Shown in pieces: positions 5,967-11,209 of a stretch of 11,209 bases of DNA. Source of the DNA: Euryarchaeota archaeon UBA58 (lineage in GTDB: Archaea; Thermoplasmatota; Poseidoniia; Poseidoniales; Thalassarchaeaceae); contig DAHR01000018.1 in NCBI GenBank assembly GCA_002498525.1, positions 29,257 to 40,465 of the forward strand, given 5' to 3'. How positions within the stretch are numbered: position 1 is the stretch's first letter; the number at the start of each line of letters is the position of its first letter. Under the pieces are notes generated by a model. It was given only the letters and a program-made list of their open reading frames with translations. It did not search any database and was not told the DNA's origin. The position numbers were made by a program, and so were the translations under genes.

Positions 5967-6920
5967 TCAATCTGTCAGATGTTGAACATCGGGCGCCTCG
6001 AGTGAAGCCTGTTCGGCTTCAATGCGATGCTGCTGGCGCGTGGCGACGAGGCGGTTCTCCAAGTGGCGAGCCACCGCGCCGGCGACATTGACGCCAGATG
6101 CGGCCTCGATTCCTTCGAGGCCGGGACTCGAATTGACTTCCAAGACCAGTGGGCCATCTCTGGATTCGAGCATATCGACGCCGGCGATGTCCATGCCGAG
6201 GATGTTGGCGGCGCTGAGAGCGACTGCAATCTGCGCCTCGGAGAGGTGAACACGCTCGACGTGACCACCGAGGTGGAAGTTCGAGCGGAATTCATCGCCG
6301 GCCGCGCGCCTGCGCATCGCCGCGCTGACGCGGCCGCCGACGACGAAGACGCGAATGTCATGTCCGTGCGATTCCTCGATGTACTCCTGCACCAGCGGGC
6401 GCATGCCACGCTCCAGCATCTGGAAGACGAGTTGGCGCGCCTGCTCGTGAGTTCTGGCGAGATAGACAGCCGAGCCTTGCGTGCCTTCGGTGGCCTTGAC
6501 AACACAAGGCACGCCGCCGACGCGGTCGATCGCTCGATTGGTGTCTTCGCGTGCCGCGACGTGAGCTGTGATTGGCACGGGTATGCCAGCGTCTGCCATC
6601 AGTTGGCTGGCGAGCAACTTGTCGCGGCTCTGCAGAATCGCATCGGATGGATTGAGGATGATGACGCCCATGTGTTCGAATTGTCGAACGATGGCGACAC
6701 CGCGGCGAGTGATCGAATAACCGATTCTCGGAATCACCGCTTCGCACTCGACAGGCCAGCCGCGATGGAAGATGCGACCCCCCCTCTCATCGACCACCAC
6801 AGTCACTGAGAGTGGGTCGATGATGCGGACAGCCCAGCCCATTTTCTCGGCCTCCTCGGCCAGACGCCTGGTCGAGTAGCAACGCGGGGCTCGTGAAAGG
6901 ATGACCAGTCTCGGGTCCAT
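5967..6920 (-). CDS. rimK: RimK-type ATP-grasp alpha-L-glutamate ligase
   Basis: ATP-grasp enzyme that joins glutamate (or a similar amino acid) to a protein or cofactor carboxylate through an acyl-phosphate. From ATG 6920 the protein has 317 residues and tracks bacterial RimK along its length: VILSRAPRCYSTRRL near the N-terminus, VIPRIG (62-67), SRDKLLASQLMADAGIPVP (98-116), ATP-binding VVKATEGTQGSAVYLA (140-155), LVQEYIEESHGHDIR (176-190), FRSNFHLGG (211-219), VDMLE (248-252) and the Mg2+-binding LVLEVNSSPGLEGIE (258-272). A longer frame back to TTG 6998 adds 26 basic residues without family match, so ATG 6920 is preferred although no Shine-Dalgarno precedes it. Archaea lack ribosomal protein bS6, RimK's bacterial target, so the substrate here is unknown; methanopterin or F420 glutamylation are family alternatives. 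It is divergent from the SAP gene. Confidence 0.9.
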   Translation of the reverse strand: MDPRLVILSRAPRCYSTRRLAEEAEKMGWAVRIIDPLSVTVVVDERGGRIFHRGWPVECEAVIPRIGYSITRRGVAIVRQFEHMGVIILNPSDAILQSRDKLLASQLMADAGIPVPITAHVAAREDTNRAIDRVGGVPCVVKATEGTQGSAVYLARTHEQARQLVFQMLERGMRPLVQEYIEESHGHDIRVFVVGGRVSAAMRRRAAGDEFRSNFHLGGHVERVHLSEAQIAVALSAANILGMDIAGVDMLESRDGPLVLEVNSSPGLEGIEAASGVNVAGAVARHLENRLVATRQQHRIEAEQASLEAPDVQHLTD

Positions 6921-6966
6921 GATTGCCGCCGACCGCCCAGCCCTTTTCAGTGTGACGGATGGAAAT

Positions 6967-7005
6967 GCGCGAGGTCGAGGCTGGCGTTTCCTGCTCAAGC
7001 CTCGA
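6967..7005 (+). promoter_or_regulatory. Shared 11-base motif with inverted repeat upstream of the SAP gene
   Basis: GCGCGAGGTCG (6967-6977) overlaps a perfect 8-bp inverted repeat, TCGAGGCT (6975-6982) and AGCCTCGA (6998-7005), spacer 15. The same 11 bases recur at 9412-9422 before parA, again beside inverted repeats. The site lies in the 171-base gap between divergent rimK and SAP genes, about 87-125 bases before the SAP start. It is a candidate operator or centromere-like site; function is inferred. Elsewhere in the gap CCCTTTTCAGTG (6941-6952) may belong to the rimK promoter. Confidence 0.4.
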
Positions 7006-7079
7006 TTGCGCCTGCAACAAAGCGGGACGGCGAAGGGGTTGAAAGCCGCAGCGTGGGACTACGCGCTAGTCGAATGGCA

Positions 7080-7087
7080 GGAGGTGA
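7080..7087 (+). promoter_or_regulatory. Full-length Shine-Dalgarno that sets the SAP gene start
   Basis: GGAGGTGA matches eight bases of the usual archaeal 16S 3' end complement. Its GGAGG core ends seven bases before TTG 7092, the same spacing seen in other genes here. It lies after ATG 7074 in the same frame, so it argues for TTG 7092 as the start. Confidence 0.6.
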
Positions 7088-7091
7088 GAGT

Positions 7092-9407
7092 TTGGACCAT
7101 GGTTCGTTGTCAGAGTTGAAGGTCTCGGAATTGCGCGAATTATGCAGGGAACGCCGCCTTCTGGTCTCGGGGAAGAAGGCTGATCTGATTCAGCGAATCC
7201 TCGAGGACGAGGGCTTGGCTGAGTCCATCGAGAGTCCAGCCCCAGCCGTTAGCACCACTCCTCAAGACCGCGACGAGATGGATGATGCCATCGATAGACT
7301 TCTGGCGCGTGTCAGCGGCGAAGAACCGACAGAAATTCCACCCGATTTGCCTCCAGCACCGCTGCCAGAACAGTTGCCAGAAGCGCCCGAATCGATGCCC
7401 CAACCTCCTCCACCCGTCGAGGAGGTGCTCGAAGCCGAGGTCCTAGAGGCGGATATCGTCGAGGAAGCCGAGACTGCGGAAGTTCCCGAGACCATCCAGG
7501 TGATTCCGCCGGCGCCGGCGATCGAGGAGGAGAGCGCTCTCATCCTCGACGAGGAAGCCTCGGGGATTCTGATTCTTGACAAGGAGGAAGTGGATCCCTG
7601 GACCACTGGCGTGATTCCGGAAGAAGATTCAGTTTTGCTCGCCAACGAACTCGCTTCCGACAGCGACTCTGAGGCGTCGATAACAATCACCATCCCGAGC
7701 CTCAGGTCGATCGAACTCTCAGCCAAGCAAGTCGCTGCGATAGCAGTCGTCGGCCTGATCATCGTAGCCGCGGGAATCGCCATCTACGTGCAGCAGGAAT
7801 CCGTCTTCCGCGCCCGCGAACTACGCTATGGCGACAGCATGCAATTCGTCATCCACTCATCGAGCATATCGATAGAGGGAGATGACATGGTTTCGATTTT
7901 CAGAGACGCCGCAGGAGGAGCCCTCGATGATGCCTGCGGTGAGATTAACGCAGTAATATCGACGGGTTCTGGAAGCATCCTCATCCGTAAGGGCACAGCA
8001 GATGATATCCTGCACCCGATGGATGCTCAATACAGCGGCGCAGTCGGCGCCTTGGACGCCTTCGGAAGATATCATTTGACAGCAGAAAAAGTCCTCACCC
8101 ACGACCTTTCCATCGACCTCTCGGGCAAGACTTGGCGCAACCCTGGGGAGTGCGGCAACCAAGGCTGGTTCCTTGAGGACAACAGCCTCGATATGACCAG
8201 CCGCTCATGGACCGACATCGGCGACCGCGAGATGATCAAGACGAGGACGGATCTGACTCTGCGCGATGTCGACAACAAGCCGACCACTCTCGAGGCGGCG
8301 ACATTCGGTCTCGAGGCGATTTCCGGACTCGATATCGTCGGCTCGTACATCCTCTTTCCACTGACGCCGATCGACCTCTACGCCTTCTTCGGCGAGCGCG
8401 AACTGCGAGCCGGCAGTAATTCTGAAGAAAGCGACAAATGGAGTTGGAGCGTCGATGAGGAAATCAACGACCCCAACCACGGTCTGGTCTACCTAATTTC
8501 CCTCTCACACAAGGAATTCGACATCTGCAACGGCCACGTCCGCATCGATCTCAAGGTGAAGAAAGGCGTTCCATGGCCGGTCTCACAAGAAGCCAGCATC
8601 ATAGTCGACAAGAGCCAAGGGACGAGCGAATGCGGTCTTGTCGAGAGCACACTCTCTGACGCGGCGATGCCCGATGGGCGCATCACCATCCAACTGTCGA
8701 TGCGAGCGACCGACAACCACGCCGGTACTCGCAGCATCGATTGGGGCGTCGGTTACACAAGCAAGCCGGGGCCGGGCGAGGACCGGCCCAGCACCAGCGC
8801 CCAGCGCTCGTGGGGAGTGGCGATGCCCGACGAGAGCGATACCAGAGTCTGGGACATCGAAGCCGCGCTGCAATGCACCCTCGCGAATCATCCATCGAGC
8901 GGCGCGGCTCAAGCAGTCGAATCCGGCGGCTACATCTGGAAGGCATCAACAAAACAAGTCGACTCCGAGCAGGAATGGAACCTCTCATGGGTCGCGGACG
9001 ACGACCGAACAGGGTTGACGATAGTTCGCAAGCAGGACGATGGCTGTGCGCTGGTTGTCGACAGAAACACCCAGAACGAGGCAGTGAAGTGGAATCGCAA
9101 TGCAATCCCTGACACCCTCACGATGTCGGTGCTGGAGAACAGAATCCTCGCTTCAGCCCGCTATCCTGACCTTAATCCACTGATTTCAGACGGCGCAGGC
9201 GGCTGGCATTCCGAGAGCGAATACGGCTACATCCTGTCAGTCACACATGAGAATGACATCTTCGATTTCATACCCTCGAGTTTCGCCGAAGGAACTGTCA
9301 ATGTCGGAGTCGAGCGGACTTGGACCGAGGGCAACAAAGAGCATTCGGTCAGCTTCGCTATGGATGCCGAGAACGGCCGAATGCTCGGTTGGTTCCATAT
9401 TTACTGA
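7092..9407 (+). CDS. Membrane protein with N-terminal SAP DNA-binding domain
   Basis: In 771-residue numbering, residues 4-37 are a SAP domain (LSELKVSELRELCRERRLLV, then SGKKADLIQRIL), a helix-extended-helix that binds DNA or RNA. Residues about 45-200 are an acidic, proline-rich linker (PPDLPPAPLPEQ, EVLEAEVLEADIVEEAE), probably disordered. Residues about 214-233 are one membrane helix (VAAIAVVGLIIVAAGIAIYV). The remaining 538 residues are Trp/Asp/Ser-rich and look beta-rich, with six cysteines that could form disulfides outside the cell; I recognise no family there. This layout puts a nucleic-acid-binding domain on the cytoplasmic side of a membrane anchor, although charges flanking the helix do not settle topology. 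Start TTG 7092 rests on a strong Shine-Dalgarno; ATG 7074 and GTG 7053 are alternatives. The ParA gene follows on the same strand, probably in one operon. Confidence 0.82.
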   Translation: MDHGSLSELKVSELRELCRERRLLVSGKKADLIQRILEDEGLAESIESPAPAVSTTPQDRDEMDDAIDRLLARVSGEEPTEIPPDLPPAPLPEQLPEAPESMPQPPPPVEEVLEAEVLEADIVEEAETAEVPETIQVIPPAPAIEEESALILDEEASGILILDKEEVDPWTTGVIPEEDSVLLANELASDSDSEASITITIPSLRSIELSAKQVAAIAVVGLIIVAAGIAIYVQQESVFRARELRYGDSMQFVIHSSSISIEGDDMVSIFRDAAGGALDDACGEINAVISTGSGSILIRKGTADDILHPMDAQYSGAVGALDAFGRYHLTAEKVLTHDLSIDLSGKTWRNPGECGNQGWFLEDNSLDMTSRSWTDIGDREMIKTRTDLTLRDVDNKPTTLEAATFGLEAISGLDIVGSYILFPLTPIDLYAFFGERELRAGSNSEESDKWSWSVDEEINDPNHGLVYLISLSHKEFDICNGHVRIDLKVKKGVPWPVSQEASIIVDKSQGTSECGLVESTLSDAAMPDGRITIQLSMRATDNHAGTRSIDWGVGYTSKPGPGEDRPSTSAQRSWGVAMPDESDTRVWDIEAALQCTLANHPSSGAAQAVESGGYIWKASTKQVDSEQEWNLSWVADDDRTGLTIVRKQDDGCALVVDRNTQNEAVKWNRNAIPDTLTMSVLENRILASARYPDLNPLISDGAGGWHSESEYGYILSVTHENDIFDFIPSSFAEGTVNVGVERTWTEGNKEHSVSFAMDAENGRMLGWFHIY

Positions 9408-9410
9408 ACA

Positions 9411-9458
9411 CGCGCGAGGTCGCGATCGACTCCGTGCGAGGTGGCTCGGCGTCGCACG
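9411..9458 (+). promoter_or_regulatory. Cluster of repeats upstream of parA
   Basis: CGCGCGAGGT (9411-9420) and CGTGCGAGGT (9433-9442) are direct repeats, 9 of 10 identical, 22 bases apart. Each has an inverted partner: CGCGA-GG-TCGCG (9413-9424), and CGTGCGA (9433-9439) with TCGCACG (9452-9458), spacer 12. The first copy includes the 11 bases also found at 6967-6977. Such a cluster between a membrane-protein gene and parA could be a ParA-system operator or parS-like site, but no protein binding can be read from sequence. Confidence 0.4.
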
Positions 9459-9491
9459 AAGGGTTGTGAATCAGCCTCAGTCGTGCCTTTG

Positions 9492-10490
9492 ATGAGCGGC
9501 ACATTGAACACGCCTCTGAGCGCCGAAGGCGCTCGTATGTCGGCCGACGAAGACAGGGCGAGTCTGCCCGAAGTGGAGGCTACGCCCTTGGTAGTCGATG
9601 TCGAATTCATCGAAGTCGAGGAGGAGCGAGGCCTGCCGAGGCTCGACGCGGTCGACGAGATTAGCACCGCGCGACCGCGTCGGCCGCTGGAACTTCCACG
9701 CGGAGCGGCGACGCCAGAAGGGCGGGCGCGAGTAGTCACTGTGATCAATCAGAAGGGCGGCGTTGGCAAGACCACGAGCGTCATCAACATCGCCTCGCAG
9801 ATGGCGCTTCGTGGCCACAGAGTGCTGGTCGTCGATGCCGATTCCCAAGGCAATTGCGCGACTGGATTGGGCGTCGACAAGAGTCGCGTCAGCACGACGA
9901 CGCGCGACCTCCTGCTGAGCCCGGAATGCGCTGTCGATTCACGCCACGCGACAGCCGTCGAGGGCGTCCACATCATCGTTGGCGACAGAACCCTCGTCGG
10001 ACTAGAGCAAGAGATGCTGAGACAACTCGGCAGAGAACGGCGAATGACCGAAGCTCTGGCGCCGCTCCTACCGCATTATGACCTGGTTCTGATAGACACT
10101 CCACCTTCCCTCGGACTGGTCACAATCAACGCACTGGTAGCCAGTGATGGCATCGTCATTCCGGTTCAGACCGAATATTTCGCTCTGGAGGGGTTGGCCA
10201 TGCTCGCAGGCACGATCCGCGAAGTGAGAGGTCTGCTCAACCCCCGCTTGGGAGTCGATGGAGTCATGCTCACCATGCACGCGCCGACCCTGCTCAACAA
10301 CCAGGTAGCGGCAGAGGTCAAGGAAGCCTTCCCTGAACTTGTCATCGAGCCGCCGATTCGTCGCAATATCCGGCTCGCCGAAGCCCCAAGTCACGGCATC
10401 CCGATCCATCTTCACGACCCCAAGAGCAACGGTGGGTTGGACTACCAAAAGGTGGCCTCGGTCCTCGAATCTCGCTGGGGGCTCGTCTGA
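9492..10490 (+). CDS. parA: ParA/Soj family ATPase (MinD/ParA superfamily)
   Basis: Deviant-Walker ATPase that dimerises with ATP, binds DNA non-specifically and positions chromosomes, plasmids or other cargo. From ATG 9492 (332 residues): Walker A INQKGGVGKTTSVINIA (about 85-101) with the signature Lys88; Walker A' VLVVDADSQGNCATGLG (about 111-127); Walker B LVLIDTPPSLG (198-208). The Soj-type stretch PPIRRNIRLAEAPSHGIPI (about 287-305) is near the C-terminus. All motifs are intact and closest to chromosomal Soj rather than MinD; there is no amphipathic membrane tail. The first 75 or so residues are an unusual acidic extension (VVDVEFIEVEEERGLPRLD). The start is uncertain: ATG 9492 lacks a Shine-Dalgarno, ATG 9537 has GAAGG seven bases upstream, and GTG 9441 would run into the repeat cluster. 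The next gene begins immediately after its TGA. Confidence 0.93.
   Translation: MSGTLNTPLSAEGARMSADEDRASLPEVEATPLVVDVEFIEVEEERGLPRLDAVDEISTARPRRPLELPRGAATPEGRARVVTVINQKGGVGKTTSVINIASQMALRGHRVLVVDADSQGNCATGLGVDKSRVSTTTRDLLLSPECAVDSRHATAVEGVHIIVGDRTLVGLEQEMLRQLGRERRMTEALAPLLPHYDLVLIDTPPSLGLVTINALVASDGIVIPVQTEYFALEGLAMLAGTIREVRGLLNPRLGVDGVMLTMHAPTLLNNQVAAEVKEAFPELVIEPPIRRNIRLAEAPSHGIPIHLHDPKSNGGLDYQKVASVLESRWGLV
9518..9534 (+). repeat. Strong hairpin just before the second parA ATG
   Basis: GAGCGCC (9518-9524), loop GAA, GGCGCTC (9528-9534): a perfect 7-bp stem ending two bases before ATG 9537 and containing that start's weak GAAGG. If translation begins at 9537 this is a leader structure able to block initiation; if at 9492 it lies in the coding sequence (encoding part of LSAEGAR). 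Confidence 0.35.
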
Positions 10491-11209
10491 TTGGTCAAAC
10501 GTGGACTCGGTAGGGGCCTTGCTGAAATTGCGGCGACGGATGGGATAGGCCCAGATTTGTCTTCCTTTGTTGCAACGGAGTCTTCCGCAGAGAGCACGAA
10601 GGACGCTGCGAACCTTGCGAACTTTGCGACAGGCGATGCAACCGATGCGCCTCGTATCGCGGTCTTGTGGATGATTTTCGGAAGCCTCAGTTTCGGGACG
10701 ATGAATGCTCTCGTCAAGTACACGAGCAGCCTCGAGGGCGTCGATGTCTGGATGATAATCCTGGTCCGCTCGGCTGTGATTGCTTTCGCGGTCGCCGCCT
10801 TCGCAGCGAGTCGAGGGATCTCACTGAAGGTCAACGACTCGAAGACGATGTTTCTGCGTTGCACGGTTGGCTTGATCGCGATGATTCTGTATTTCACTGC
10901 GCTTTCGCGAATCTCGATCGGACAGGCGGTGTCTCTGCAATACACAGGCCCTCTATTCGTGGCACTGCTCTCCGGTCGCGTCATTCATGAAGAGGTTTCG
11001 AAGGGCGTTGTCGGACTGCTGATCTCCGCTTTCGCCGGGATCGTGCTGATTGTTTCTCCCGACCTCTCAAGCATCGAGCCCGACGCTATGCTGGCGCTGG
11101 GTTCGGGCTTCTTTGCAGCGATGGCTTACATGTATGTGCGAGAGCTGCGAAAGACCGACTCTCCCACTTCAGTCGTGTTCTGGTTTGCTGCGTTCTCGGT
11201 GGCTGGATC
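10491..11209 (+). CDS. EamA/DMT transporter with ParB-like N-terminal box (3' partial)
   Basis: The frame opens with TTG at 10491, directly after the parA stop, and runs unbroken to the window end (239 residues visible). Residues 1-10, MVKRGLGRGL, match the conserved N-terminal box of ParB/Spo0J (xKRGLGRGLxAL), which stimulates ParA ATPase. Residues about 13-54 are a polar Ala/Ser/Thr/Asp linker. From residue 56 come the membrane helices of a drug/metabolite transporter: about 56-75, 86-107, 120-138, 145-165, 172-189, 199-216 and the start of another at 226. Family-typical features include the RISIGQAVSLQYTGPLFVALLSG region and an AGIVLIVSP helix. EamA proteins usually have ten helices and move amino acids, nucleotides or other metabolites; the substrate is unknown. 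ATG 10671 would give a start inside the first helix, so TTG 10491 fits better, probably with translational coupling to parA. Confidence 0.85.
   Translation, partial: MVKRGLGRGLAEIAATDGIGPDLSSFVATESSAESTKDAANLANFATGDATDAPRIAVLWMIFGSLSFGTMNALVKYTSSLEGVDVWMIILVRSAVIAFAVAAFAASRGISLKVNDSKTMFLRCTVGLIAMILYFTALSRISIGQAVSLQYTGPLFVALLSGRVIHEEVSKGVVGLLISAFAGIVLIVSPDLSSIEPDAMLALGSGFFAAMAYMYVRELRKTDSPTSVVFWFAAFSVAG

Noticed and set aside
6027..6809. Open frame of 260 codons on the + strand
   Set aside because: It lies wholly opposite the RimK-like gene, whose motifs are unmistakable. The translation shows no domain and reads like the complement of GC-rich codons.
6921..6998. 26-residue N-terminal extension of the RimK-like protein from TTG 6998
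   Set aside because: RimK proteins start at the VILSR strand. The extension is basic, does not match the family and would cover the motif region upstream of the SAP gene.
4686..10490. Recombinase plus ParA read as signs of an integrated plasmid or mobile element
   Set aside because: The recombinase looks like a housekeeping Xer and ParA like chromosomal Soj. They are separated by rimK and the SAP gene. No replication protein, attachment-site repeats, toxin-antitoxin pair or tRNA target is visible.
10442..10984. Open frame of 180 codons on the - strand
   Set aside because: Antisense to the end of parA and to the EamA transporter, whose + strand frame has clear membrane helices and the ParB-like box.

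Overview
The window looks like a stretch of archaeal chromosome of moderately high GC. The best marker is a 61-residue Sec61-beta protein with the archaeal/eukaryotic pattern (AGLIRYFDEE followed by one tail anchor). An NSUN2/Trm4-type RNA m5C methyltransferase, an Lrp/AsnC regulator, a XerA-like recombinase and a Toprim protein of the UPF0292 type agree with this. From general familiarity, the mixture of a RimK-type ligase, a SAP-domain membrane protein and a Soj-type ParA suggests a Thermoplasmatota / Marine Group II (Poseidoniales)-like archaeon. That placement is inference and no search was run. Genes are densely packed, no intergenic gap exceeds about 180 bases, and no tRNA, rRNA, CRISPR array or insertion sequence was seen. 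Several genes have a GAGG or GGAGG Shine-Dalgarno core 7-8 bases from the start codon, and GTG and TTG starts are common.

Left part (1-5800), information processing. A 5'-truncated Toprim gene (+) converges on an lrp/asnC gene (-). Upstream of lrp in the same direction lies the large NSUN2-like methyltransferase (-). Divergent from that are an unrecognised 124-residue protein and Sec61-beta (both +). Sec61-beta abuts a 286-residue unrecognised protein (-) with a helical C-terminal half. Divergent from that gene is a 64-residue basic Cys/His protein (+), which abuts the XerA-like recombinase (-). Both abutting convergent pairs end in the palindrome TGATCA, with the two stop codons back to back.

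Right part (5960-11209). A RimK-type ATP-grasp ligase (-) is divergent from a run of three + genes: (i) a SAP-domain protein with an acidic/proline linker, one membrane helix and a large C-terminal domain; (ii) a Soj/ParA ATPase with a long acidic N-terminal extension; (iii) an EamA/DMT transporter, cut by the window end. The transporter's frame opens directly after the parA stop (TGA-TTG) and begins with the peptide MVKRGLGRGL, which matches the N-terminal ParA-stimulating box of bacterial ParB/Spo0J. No ParB DNA-binding domain is visible.

Working hypothesis: the three genes form a ParA-centred system linking the nucleoid to the membrane. The SAP protein would touch DNA from the membrane, ParA would be the nucleoid-bound ATPase, and the ParB-box transporter would be the ParA-stimulating partner or cargo. 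An 11-base motif, GCGCGAGGTCG, occurs next to perfect inverted repeats both upstream of the SAP gene and upstream of parA, hinting at shared regulation or a centromere-like site.
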